Origin: Lingula anatina
Taxonomy: Eukaryota > Brachiopoda > Lingulata > Lingulida > Lingulidae
Direction: 5' to 3'
DNA length: 64,000 nt
Assembly (NCBI RefSeq): GCF_001039355.2
Contig: NW_019775591.1
Span: forward strand, 734,666 to 798,665
Below, piece after piece: positions 11,626-24,300 of this stretch. Under the pieces are notes generated by a model. It saw only the letters and a list, made by a program, of their open reading frames with translations, was not told the DNA's origin and did no database searches. The translations under genes were made by a program, and so were the position numbers. How positions within the stretch are numbered: position 1 is the first letter of the stretch; each line of letters starts with the position of its first letter.

Positions 11626-14600
11626 AAAGCAAAGAGCTAAGAAATACCCTCACCTCATATGCCACTGGCATGATCACCTGGAGGAAGGCTGCTATGTACT
11701 CCGCGTCACCCATACCATACTGTAAAATAACAATTGGTTTTTATCTTAAATTGTACTAAAATAGACACGCCTTTATGAAGATTATTTCTTGAGATAATAC
11801 AACACATTTAAAAATAATTCATTTCTGTATTTAAGAAAGGTTTTTAAAAAGTTTCAAAAAAATTTTTTCTTCACCTTGTTCCAGGGAATGTTGATGTTAA
11901 AGCCAGCGCCTGCTCCATTTCCCACTTTATCATAGTTTCCATCTGGTCCAGCGGGGAAGAAGAACCCCTGGTCATAGCGATGGATTGATATGTACAGTAC
12001 GCTGAAATGACATTAGACATAAAATGGTTAAGTTTGGATCTTATACACTGCACTTTGGGGACACAATAGGGAAAATTGTGAAATTTACACAATGTGATAC
12101 TGTGACTGTATTTTACAAGTCATAAATTCTTAAAATCAGAACATTCCTATTGGTTGGTGGCAACATAACTGAAAAGCATGATACCTTACAGAGTAAAAGC
12201 ACCAATTTGTTTTTTTTTTATAAATATATATCCTATACAGAAATATAAATCTTAATGAAATCAGAATCGTTTTACTTCAAGATTGACAATTTTTCTTCAT
12301 TGAAGAGATGGAGTCATTAACATATGTTAACTTTGCCCATGTGTAATATCTACTGTCAACAGTACCTTGGATCATCTTCAAAGATGTGCTGTATACCATT
12401 ACCATGGTGGACATCCCAGTCCAGTATTAGAACTCTGACAATATAAGAGATATCACAATGAGGACTGGATTAATTTTAACAGTAAAGTGTAGTTAACTTA
12501 AAAAAAAAATAATGACAAAAAAGTAAATCGTAACTAATGAGACTTTATTATGTTTTTCTACCTAAGAAACAAGACTGAGGTTTTCACCCTCAGGCTTCTT
12601 TAAATGGCCTTAATCACATGAATGACTTATAAGTAAAAAATTGGTTATTACAACACACTGTTCTTATATTCTACTACCTACGATTCTTTTTTAAAAAACT
12701 TTTAATACTTCAAAAACACACAACAACATTATAGTTCAGCTTCTAAAATTTCGTGTCCATAAATATCTCTGCTGTCTAGTACTACCACATACTTTTTCAC
12801 ACCAAACGTCTTCTGAGCATAGCGAGCTGCGATGGCAACATTGTTAAACAGACAGAATCCGCACGCCTGGTTGATCTCCGCATGGTGACCTGGGGGTCTT
12901 ATCACAGCAACACCATTCTGACTCTACAAGATAACACAAAATTACAAATATTTTATCCACATGGAGCATAAATGTTCTGTCATGTGACACACCTATCACG
13001 TTGGATCATTGTGGCACAACTCTGTAGGTTCTATCCCCTATAACATGGACTGCTACTGTTACATTTTACTTAGCTGTATAATCAGAAGTATTACAAGTAT
13101 TATTTCGACTCTTGTGACTTTCAATTTCCTACAGTAATAAGTATAAATAAATAGATAGATATTAATTATTTAAAAAAAAAGCGATTGGATAGTTGGGCAA
13201 ATATTGCTATACCTTTATTTGAAATCCATGAAGGAGAGCTCCTTCAGATATTTTATATTCAATAACAGCTAACTCATAATGGTTAACTCATTTCTAAACC
13301 TTGGAAGCCTTTATTTATCTTACCTTGTTAGTCAAGACTGCCTCCACCACATTTAACAGACTACCTACAGCCAGCAGGGCACAGTCATAGGACTCCTGGA
13401 CAGAAATATAAATTCATACAATATATAATAATAATAATAATAATAAAACTGTAAAAAAAATTTAAAATACACTGAAGTATATGTGGGTATCGATTAAAAC
13501 TATAAATTAAACACACATACATAAATGAAAAGTGTCCTTATTCTTTAACACAATATGATACAAATTGAGTCTTACGACATTTGTTAAGGTTTAATAATAA
13601 TAATTTTTTGTTGCAAAAAAGATTAATACTGAGCAATAAAATTAATGATATTCAATCATTCAAATCATCATCTGTTATTCAGCTGATACTGTATTTTCAA
13701 AAGATTATTAGAAAAGCCAGTAATTTAATCTGTCTTGAAGGCATTAACTCTGACTAGCAGATACTAATTGTTTGCAAAAGATTCACAGAATGGACGTCTT
13801 ACCTGACATAGATAGACTGAGTTATACTGCAGCTGAACTTCTTTGAGTTCTCTGGGTTTGGTCTCTTTAATCTGCTGCATCTTCTTAAAGTGTTCTGTCC
13901 TGGAGTGAGATATAAAATATTGCTGGTCAGTCTTACCTTTAAGCTCCATCAGAGTTATGATAGTAAAGATAATACTAATTTGTGCCAAAAATAGTCAGAC
14001 TGTAAAATAAAATGACCACAGAGGATGGTTAACTGAACAAAATGGTAAGGTAAAAAGTCACAGATGATTTAAGTTATATTTAAAATTTAAAGCTTAAATG
14101 AAGGTTTTAGATAAAATGTGATATGATTATTTTTAAAATGCAACTTGGTACATAAAGGATATTAGTTGAAGAAAATGTTTCACTTTAAATTTTGGTTTCG
14201 TAAGTATAATTTCGTTAATTTATTAAGGTTTGTAAGATCCAAGAAATGTTTTTGAGGAAAAGACCATCCTCGATCTTGGCTCCTTGTGTTAAAACATGCA
14301 CGCACACTTCTCTATGACAAATACTACATGGGGGCAAGAAAAAAAATCAATGATAAAAATTTTTAAACTGTAAAACAGTATTTCAGTCTGACAGCTGTGG
14401 CAGTACAAGGAGCAAATTGATAACATGATTGCAGCATAATCGGTGGTTTAAAATTCTGTTATAATCACAGGCTTAATTTTTATACACGCTTTCAATAACC
14501 TATCTGTCAGGGTGAACATATCCTTGTTATTATGTCAATTTTCAGAGCCTAGGCTTACTTGTGACATGTCAGTACCTCTTCATCTGTTGCCATCCTTGAC

Positions 14601-17600
14601 TGGAAAATACATAGAAGTACATAAGACAGTTTTGGAAAGATTCAAGCTTTTCTAAATTACAGAAAATCAGTTGATGAAAAAACATGCCTATCATAATTAA
14701 CTCAATCTAATAAAGCTAAGTATTGGATACTAGTACATATCATTATTTAAGCTACTGATTCTGAGTGAAACTTTCTACTGGTAGACAATTATATTACCTC
14801 CACCCTTAGGCAATGTTTCAGCAACCTATACTCCTGAATCTTGTTATAAATTTTGGTTATTCTGTCAGGTCTCTCTGGGTGACCCCTACGTATAATAAAG
14901 AAGTATAATAAACTAAAAGGGTTGAGTGTGTCCAGAAAATGGGGAAACCATGCCATCTATAGCTACTTCTTGATAATTATCGAGACCTCCAGGTTTCACA
15001 TTCAATGTGACATGAATTGATCTCATCTTCTCACAAACTGGAAGAATACGTGACTTAGTATGCCAAAAACACACAATGTCATTTAGCCCTACGGGACAGG
15101 TTATAATTAATTCTTTTAACACAAAAACCTTCATTTTTTTTCTTTTATTTTGTATTGTACTACTAAAACATATCACTTAAATAAATGATTTCTCTCTCTA
15201 ATACTCTACACAAAGTTGAATGTTTTGCTTATTGATATTTCAATTTCAAATAATTGCACTGCATCATTAATTCCACAGTTTCTTTGTGAAAAGGAGGCTA
15301 ACTTACGGATCAACGTGGTTCTTGTGTTTCCTCATGACTTCATCATAGACCAGGGCTGTCCTGTACGAGAACAGAAATCATTAACTACACAATGTCAAAT
15401 GAACCTAAGGGCCCATTCCCCAAGAAACTATCATTTTACATAGATCAATCCCACCATGTGAGGACTCATAATCAGGAATAATCATTTAGTGAATAAGTCA
15501 GAAAATATGACGTGGGGCTAAGGGAGTACCTAGGCCAATATTATTTTTTTGCTCCCAAAAAGTCAGAAATCTACCAACAGCCGGAAAAATCTCATCCCTG
15601 AATAACAGTACACTGATGCCCATTCACCTGTGTGGTGCCTTGCCCAGGTAAGTGTTATCTATCAGCTCCTGTATTCTGGCACTGTAGGTGGCCTTTACCT
15701 CTGGCTCCTGGACTGGGTAACAACACTCGTCTATTGGGTACACCTCGGGACGGTTCTCTGGGGTGGAAAACGGCACAGTTCTCCTAGGAGATGGAATGAA
15801 AAGTTCAAATCACTTGGATATGCCAATTCATGATGACTTTTAAATTAAACATGAAAAATAAAAAAGGAGTAGAGGGACAAATTAACCTGATGGACAATGT
15901 TCTCCTTACAGATGAATTTGACCACAAGAATAACTTCAATGATAGCTATATTTCTTATTTGTTTACTTAGCAATTTTATATATATTAAAAGAGAAGACTG
16001 AGCTGACTGGTATTTTACACTGTTAATCATGTAAGACCTTTTTGTTCAGTTTATTATCAACATTTATTATTGTTCCATTTAAAAGGCCTATCTATAAGAA
16101 ACTTACAAGTGTTCATCTTCCTGTGTGGTACTGGATACCTCAGCACTCTGTACTGGCAGCACCCCCTGGAACTGGAGACACTGCCAATATGGACGTAACA
16201 CGCGGATAGCATTCAGTATGGTCTTCTTGATACTGAAATGTGGGAATAAAGAAAGATAGGGGAGATACTTACAGCCCTGAAAATGATGATGGTGAAGTTA
16301 AAAACACTGAGTACTGTAATATGATCTGATAATCTGAACTCATGACTACCTTACTGTCCTCTTGCCACATCTGTCTCCCATTTCACATCTATTTAGTAAA
16401 ATATGAACATCAAGAAAATTCATAACACTGGTCTACAATTTCTGACTATTTTTTTCAGAGTTATTGCTGATAAAAGTATGAAAAACACATCACTAAATTA
16501 CCATGCATATGATGTGAATATAGAATTCAAGAATCGATCATCCTGCTTACAGAAATTTATGTTATAAGTGAATCCCGTTTTCAATTTGTCTGGTAAAACA
16601 AAATGAAAAAAAAATTCCCAACAAGCGGGGAAGAAGGCATGAAGTATCTTACACATCATTAGGTTGCTGTAGTGGTCCTATCCTGGGTGTCGGGTCTCCC
16701 AGTAGAGCCCTCAGTGTGAGAGCCACGCCCTCAGACAGAGACTTCAGGCAGTATCCTCCCTATGGAGAGCATAATGTCCAGGTCATATATTTTTACTTTA
16801 AACAGTGGTGATTAAAATGTGGTGTTGCTCAACACTTTATCAAAGTTTAAAAATTGATTTCTTAAAAAATATGGACATTAAATATTATGTTTTATGTAGA
16901 TGATTTTTGGAAGGTACTTGTTAAATTTATGACAACAATTCACGTCAAACTTCCACACATTTACCAAGTGCACTGTTCTACCAAACACAGTCACATCAAA
17001 CACATTGTCACACCTAACAAACTGTCATATATTACATCACACTTACCTCTAGTATAACAGCCAGTTTGCCATCAGCCAGAGCACTGAGCATGTTGATAAA
17101 ATGAGCATAGCAAGCTGGGGTCACCTCCATTTCCCCCTGCAATGCAACATAGTAAAACTAATACATATACAGGTGCATATAGTTGGACAACTACTTGGAA
17201 AAAATGTTTAAAAGTGAGAAAAGAACTTGCAACAGCCAAGTAAACGGTCTGAGGCTTAGCAAAATGTAAGCTGATGTCATATTTGTTTGTATTAATTAAA
17301 ATAGTTTTTAAGTTACATTCAATCATATTATAAAAAGATCGGTATTCTATCAATCGTTTTTATCTTTACATACCTGTAATTACCACAGGTGAACTTTTAA
17401 CTCTTTAAACATTTAAAAAATGTAAGTAAAACTTTTAAAAACATGGATTATATCAATTCTTGAATCTTTGTAAATAAATAATCAAAAACAGGAGCAATCT
17501 GTCAACTGGAAGGGTAAGACATTACAGAAAGTAGCAGTTTCACAAAAGAAATAGCAGTCATTCAAATTGGGCAAAACTATTGGACTAAAATATATGGTCT

Positions 17601-18273
17601 GCCTGATCTGCAGTTTTCCACTAAAAAAGTGTTGGTTTGAAAGATCAGTCATGTCTTTCTTCTTACAAAAACTTCATAAAATTAGACTAATACTATGGAA
17701 TCAGATTATCGTGGGGCAAAATTTTGAGATCTAAAAATTTAGACCAATTTTTTTTTTTTTTTTTTTTTGGGGGGGGGGGGCAAAACAATCTTTTGTGAAA
17801 CTTGTATTCAATATCACTACAAAAAAGTAACTGGAAAATAGTAAGTAGAAACAAGTTAAGACAGTTAATGGTTGGTTAAAGAAGACAAAAGTAACATCAG
17901 GTATTATACCTTCTCATCTCCAATTGCTGAGTCAAATCCACTAGAAACTATAACCAATTGGGGACAAAACTAAAGGAGGAAAAGGAAGAACACTGCCATG
18001 TAATAATTAGTACTACAAGCATAACACTCATGCTATGGGACTAATTGCAATCTCCCTGTTCAAGAAACTGATTGACACCCATGCTGTTTGTGCAATATCA
18101 ATTGCTCCTTTATCTTTAATAAGAAAATTGTTTTGGTGATGGTGATCTAGAGTAATATAACCTATGATTATTTCAAGTAATAGATCAAAATGTCACAACT
18201 TTTGGTCGAATAATAGTGCCATGCAACTGCCTGCTTTTAAACAATATCTACTTTTGCCAAAAAATGTGTTTCA

Positions 18274-18312
<39 letters not shown>

Positions 18313-21300
18313 NACACCCCTGAACCATCTCTGGCTACGGGCCAGAGTCTGAAAAGAATTTTTATTCAATACCTAAGCTAGTTCGTTTAGACTAAAGTTT
18401 AGATGAATAAAATGGACAGTTTTGCACCCTGACTGTGCCATTGTGGATTTTCCGCATGGAAAATGATGTTGTCCCTCATTTTGACATATAGCACCGTTTA
18501 AGGCGCAATATTACTTAAAATATCCGTTAAAATTAGTTAAGAGCACCCATCTAAAAAGCAAATGAATATTTCTCCTTTTCACTTATCGTTTACTCAACAT
18601 GCAGTCCGACGGAAGCCATACTTGTTTACCCAGCACGTGTAGTTAGGTGTTCTCAGAGGTCCGCGCGTGGCCAGTCGTAAGCAGGTTGAGTGGCCTGTTT
18701 TCAGTCTTGAGCAGTACGATTTTCATTGACCTGTAGTTGTTTCAGTTTCGATACATTTTTTTGTGAAACGGGTCACATGTCAGCCCTCACACCATCGCTA
18801 CGCACACTTCAAGCGACATCATAATGTACGTAGACCTTTATTACAAAACGCGCCAGTATATGGCGCAAGTTAAAGTTTTACTTGCGCATAGTGCGTACTT
18901 AGAGCTTTACGATAAATTCAAATATGAGTGAGGTGTCTGTTAAAGAAAGCGACTTAAGTCCGTCAGACATGTGGGCCGATGAGTTAAAAGGGTTTTCCAG
19001 CCCACAGAATTTTTGCCGGCATATGGCCATGGTCCGACAGCTTTCGCAATCACTGTCTGAACATGCACAAATAAAGTGGACCACACCCTTATTGGTCTGT
19101 GTACAATAACCTAAGCAGTGTAAACAATGAGTTTCTTGAACAGGTGTTGCTATTTCTAACACAGGGGAAACTCAGTATATAGCATGCACATCTGTACCTC
19201 TGGGCATCCTACAGCTGCATCATAACCAGAAGAGACCAATACCAGCTGAGGGTTGTACTGTAATATATGGGGGAGAAGTGTGAGGGGATGTCCAATGTCA
19301 CTGTTAATGGAGCATTCAACACACTCAGCTGTCACAGTTGACACACTGTCACAGCCAACACACTGTCACACCTAACGCAATGTTAACCATATCACTGGCA
19401 CACCTAACACAATGTTAACAATATCATACTGTTATACATTTTAATATAATGTCAACTTTATCATTCACACCTAACACAATATTAAACTTGTAACAATCAA
19501 ACCTGCCATACTGTAACACCTTATACAATGTCAACCATATGACAATGTCACAACAAACACAATGCCATCCACATCATACTGTCACACCTACCACAATGAC
19601 CACACTGTCACACCTAATACAATCTCAATCTTGTCACACCTAGTGCAATTTCACAACTAAAACAACAATTTTCAACTTAAAATAGTTTATACAGCTGTAT
19701 TACACTTTTAAAATAATAAATATTGCTCTTAGCCATAAGCAATTGTTGTTCTCTACTTATCATTTGCTAACTGTATGAACAAATATCTTACTTAATGCAA
19801 TTATTCAATATCATTACTAATTGCAAAACATAATATCTTACTAACACTGCAGTTACCTAATTATTACAGAAAAAGGTAAATTTTAATTGAAACAAGATTT
19901 CCATTACCTCATAGAATATAGGCATGAGTAGTTGATGAAACACAGCCATGTAATCACTGTTAGTCATACCAGTCTGAAACCAAAGTTTTCATTTATAAAT
20001 TCACTGAAATGAATAAACAGTTAAACTCGTCTTCCCTGCGTTTAAATGTATTAATTCGGTGGATTAAATTATGAGTTGACGTGTAACACAGTTCTTGTCT
20101 AGTTACTTGTGTTTTCATTAAGTAATTCACTGGACTGAATAAACAGTAGTATTCTTGTCTTGTTTTTAAATTTATTAATTTGCTATATTAAAATTAGCAG
20201 TTATGTCCTTTTCTAACTGCACGTTCTTTGTAGCCACCTTGCAAAACAATTGCACATTCCAACAGACATATAGTCAAGTTTATACAATATCAAGAGCAGA
20301 AAATATCTTTATACATAGGGTTTTACTTATATATCAGGGATGAGACTTTCTGGCTCCCGATAAGTCAGAAATTTGCAGATATGCCAGAAAAAATCTCATT
20401 ACTGTTGTAAGCACCAACACCACCTAAAAGGTCTGAAATCTGCCAATAGTCAGAAAAATCTCATCCCTGCTTCAGTCACTATAATTATTTCAACTCACTT
20501 ATATACACTTTTTCATTCCAACTTTATTTCTGTCACCAAGATATCATATCAACTGATCATGCACAGCATCAGGACAGCTGTGTCTATTTTGAATAAAATC
20601 AAATCCCTTTCTCCAATTTTATGCCAATAATATCATTTGATGAATGTGATAATTACCTTATTGAGAGGTATATTGATGTTGTAGCCTGTACCTCGACCCT
20701 CTCCTATATAGTCATAGTCGGACTCTCGAAGGTTTGGCCAGAAATTGCCATACTCATAGCGGTGGATAGACACATACATCACTCTGAAAGACACAAAATC
20801 ACCAGGATTATTAAGCAAACATGTTCATTAGCTTGGTAGTTGTATCATATATGATAATAATTAAACACAAGCTGAAATACTTGCACCAGGATTATTATTT
20901 ATGAATAGCTTATTAACATTTTATATTTCATGTGCAATATGACAGTATTTAGGCTCTCAGTCTGACATATATAAAAACTACCATTTCCTGTTTCATCTTC
21001 ATCCCTCACAGGTCACTAATTTTTCCAAGTTTCTTACAAAATCAGACTTTCTCCTACGAACAAAACTTGCTTTTCAAAACAATTGAAAGCATCCCTTTCA
21101 TACATCTTTTACAAAGCATTACATTAAGTTATAAATACCATCAGTTTATTATTACTTTTAATTCAGCAAGTTAATTCCATCTATTTCTCTTACCTTGGGT
21201 CATCATAGAACATGTACTGTGTGCCCTGACCATGGTGGACATCCCAGTCCACTATCAACACCCTGACATATCAAATATACAGTCAGTTAGAAATCAGTGG

Positions 21301-24300
21301 TTTTAAATATTGACAATTTTTGGCATTATGTTCTGTAAAGCAATAAGTATATTGGCATGGACATTTCTCNAACTTGGCTTGACTGAGAAGTTTGAAATAG
21401 TAAAACCAGTCTCTTTTTGGATTGAAAAAAAAAAGTGATGTCTGAACATGCACAAATAAAGTGGACCACACCCTTATTGGTCTGTGTACAATAACCTAAG
21501 CAGTGTAAACAATGAGTTTCTTGAACAGGTGTTGCTATTTCTAACACAGGGGAAACTCAGTATATAGCATGCACATCTGTACCTCTGGGCATCCTATAGC
21601 TGCATCATAACCAGAGGAGACCAATACCAGCTGAGGGTTGTACTGTAATATATGGGGGAGAAGTGTGAGGGGATGTCCAATGTCACTGTTAATGGAGCAT
21701 TCAACACACTCAGCTGTCACAGTTGACACACTGTCACAGCCAACACACTGTCACACCTAACGCAATGTTAACCATATCACTGGCACACCTAACACAATGT
21801 TAACAATATCATACTGTCATACATTATAATATAATGTCAACTTTATCATTCACACCTAACACAATATTAAACTTGTAACAATCAAACCTGCCATACTGTA
21901 ACACCTTATACATTGTCAACCATATGACAATGTCACAACAAACACAATGCCATCCACATCATACTGTCACACCTACCACAATGACCACAATATCACACTG
22001 TCACACCTAATACAATCTCAATCTTGTCACACCTAGTGCAATTTCACAACTAAAACAACAATTTTCAACTTAAAATAGTTTATACAGCTGTACTACACTT
22101 TTAAAATAATAAATCTTGCTCTTAGCCATAAGCAATTGTTGTTCTCTACTTATCATTTGCTAACTGTATGAACAAATATCTTACTTAATGCAATTATTCA
22201 ATATCATTACTAATTGCAAAACATAATATCTTACTAACACTGCAGTTACTTAATTATTACAGAAAAAGGTAAAATTTAATTGAAACAAGATTTCCATTAC
22301 CTCATAGAATATAGGCATGAGTAGTTGATGAAACACAGCCATGTAGTCACTGTTAGTCATACCAGTCTGAAACCAAAGTTTTCATTTATAAATTCACTGA
22401 AATGAATAAACAGTTAAACTCTTGTCTTCCCTGCGTTTAAATGTATTAATTCAGTGGATTTAATTATTAGTTGACGTGTAACACAGTTCTTGTCTAGTTA
22501 CTTGTGTTTTCATTTAGTAATTCACTGGACTGAATTAACAGTAGTATTCTTGTCTTACTTGTTTTTAAATTTATTAATTTGCTATATTAAAATTAGCAGT
22601 TATGTCCTTGTCTAACTGCACGCTCTTTGTAGCCACCTTGCAAAACAATTGCACATTCCAACAGACATATAGTCAAGTTTATACAATATCAAGAGCAGAA
22701 AATATCTATATATATAGGGTTTTACTTATATATCAGGGATGAGACTTTCTGGCTCCCGATAAGTCAGTAATTTGCAGATATGCCAGAAAAATGTCATTAC
22801 TGTTGTAAGCACCAACACCACCTAAAAGGTCTGAAATCTGCCAATAGTCAGAAAATCTCATCCCTGCTTCAGTCACTATAATTATTTCAACTCACTTATA
22901 TATACTTTTTCATTCCATCTTTATTTTCTGTCACCAAGATATCATATCAACTGATCATGCACAGCATCAGGACAGCTGTGTCTATTTTGAATAAAATCAA
23001 ATCCCTTTCTCCAATTTTATGCCAATAACATCATTTGATGAATGTGATAATTACCTTATTGAGAGGTATGTTGATGTTGTAGCCTGTACCTCGACCCTCT
23101 CCTATATAGTCGTAGTCGGACTCTCGAAGGTTTGGCCAGAAATTGCCATACTCATAACGGTGGATAGACACATACATCACTCTGAAAGACACAAAAACAC
23201 CAGGATTATTAAGCAAACATGTTCATTTGCTTGGTAGTTGGATCATATATGATAATAATTAAACACAAGCTGAAATACTTGCACCAGGATTGTTATTTAT
23301 GAATAGCTTATTTTAATGTTAAAACATTAAATATTTCATGTGCAATATGACAGTATTTAGACTCTCAGTCTGACATATATAAAAACTACCATTTCCTGTT
23401 TCATCTTCATCCTTCACAGGTCACTAATTTTTCCACGTTTCTTACAAAATCAGACTTTTCCTACGAACAAAACTTGCTTTTCAAAACATTTGAAAGCATC
23501 CCTTTCATATTACTTTTACAAAGCATTACATTAAGTTATAAATACCATCAGTTTATTATTACTTTTAATTCAGCAAGTTAATTCCATCTATTTCTCTTAC
23601 CTTGGGTCATCATAGAACATGTACTGTGTGCCTTGACCATGGTGGACGTCCCAGTCCACTATCAACACCCTGACATATCAAATATACAGTCAGTTAGAAA
23701 TCAGTGGTTTTAAATATTGACAATTTTTGGTATTATGTTCTGTAAAGCAATAAGTATATTGGCATGGACATTTCTTTCTCTCTCTCTCTCTCTCGATACA
23801 TTGAAATATATCTCAGTAATTATTAGACCATACCACACCAAACACATACCTGATTTCTATATACTTTCCCTCAAACCAGCTCACCCATTCCTTGAATACT
23901 TGACATTATAGCACTATATAAAACAAACATGACAAAGAGCTTAAGGCCCATTCCCACTGAAAGAACCGTACCAAGTAGATCAATCATGGGGACTCTTGTT
24001 TAATGCAAACAAACAAATTGAAATGCCTCCTCTTGTTTCCAACGTACTTGTATAATCACCAGCTTTTCTGAATTCTACTCAATGCCAGGAGGAGGGGTGT
24101 TAATCTGTCAATCTGATTGCATTCAGCAAGAGTCCCTGCAGAGTTGCATCAATCTAAATCAAACAAAAACTTCATTGAGAATAAGCCCATAGTGAGTACC
24201 TTTCCAGACCAAACTTGTCCAGAGCGCGTTTTGCAGCAATGGCCACATTGTTAAAGAAGCAGTATCCACAGGCCTCTTTGTACATTGCATGGTGACCTGG

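Larger units (their letters stand above)
19054..21368 (-). repeat. HDAC6: Tandem duplicate of HDAC6 exons 10-13, copy 1
   Basis: This 2.3-kb block repeats 21439-23775 with exons at 21194-21262, 20657-20783, 19908-19973 and 19198-19257. All have intact splice sites and the same phases as the other copy. Across the 322 exonic bases I count eight differences between copies, seven synonymous and one Val/Ile. The block lies in a segment bounded by N at 18313 and 21370, and its right edge falls where the other copy begins a (TC)n run. A retained allelic contig is the likeliest explanation; a recent real duplication is the alternative. Including both copies would repeat the catalytic core in frame. 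Confidence 0.85.
21439..23775 (-). repeat. HDAC6: Tandem duplicate of HDAC6 exons 10-13, copy 2
   Basis: Exons 23601-23669, 23055-23181, 22301-22366 and 21583-21642 encode [18 protein letters not shown]...GYNINIP, the helix [12 protein letters not shown] and [12 protein letters not shown]. This copy is contiguous with the upstream exon 24200-24304 and has no N between them, so I use it in the gene model. Right of 23775 a (TC)n microsatellite (to 23794) starts, which is where the other copy stops. Confidence 0.85.

Noticed and set aside
19320-19660. CRISPR-like spaced repeats
   Set aside because: Units are degenerate and irregularly spaced, inside an intron of an animal gene; a minisatellite, not a CRISPR array.
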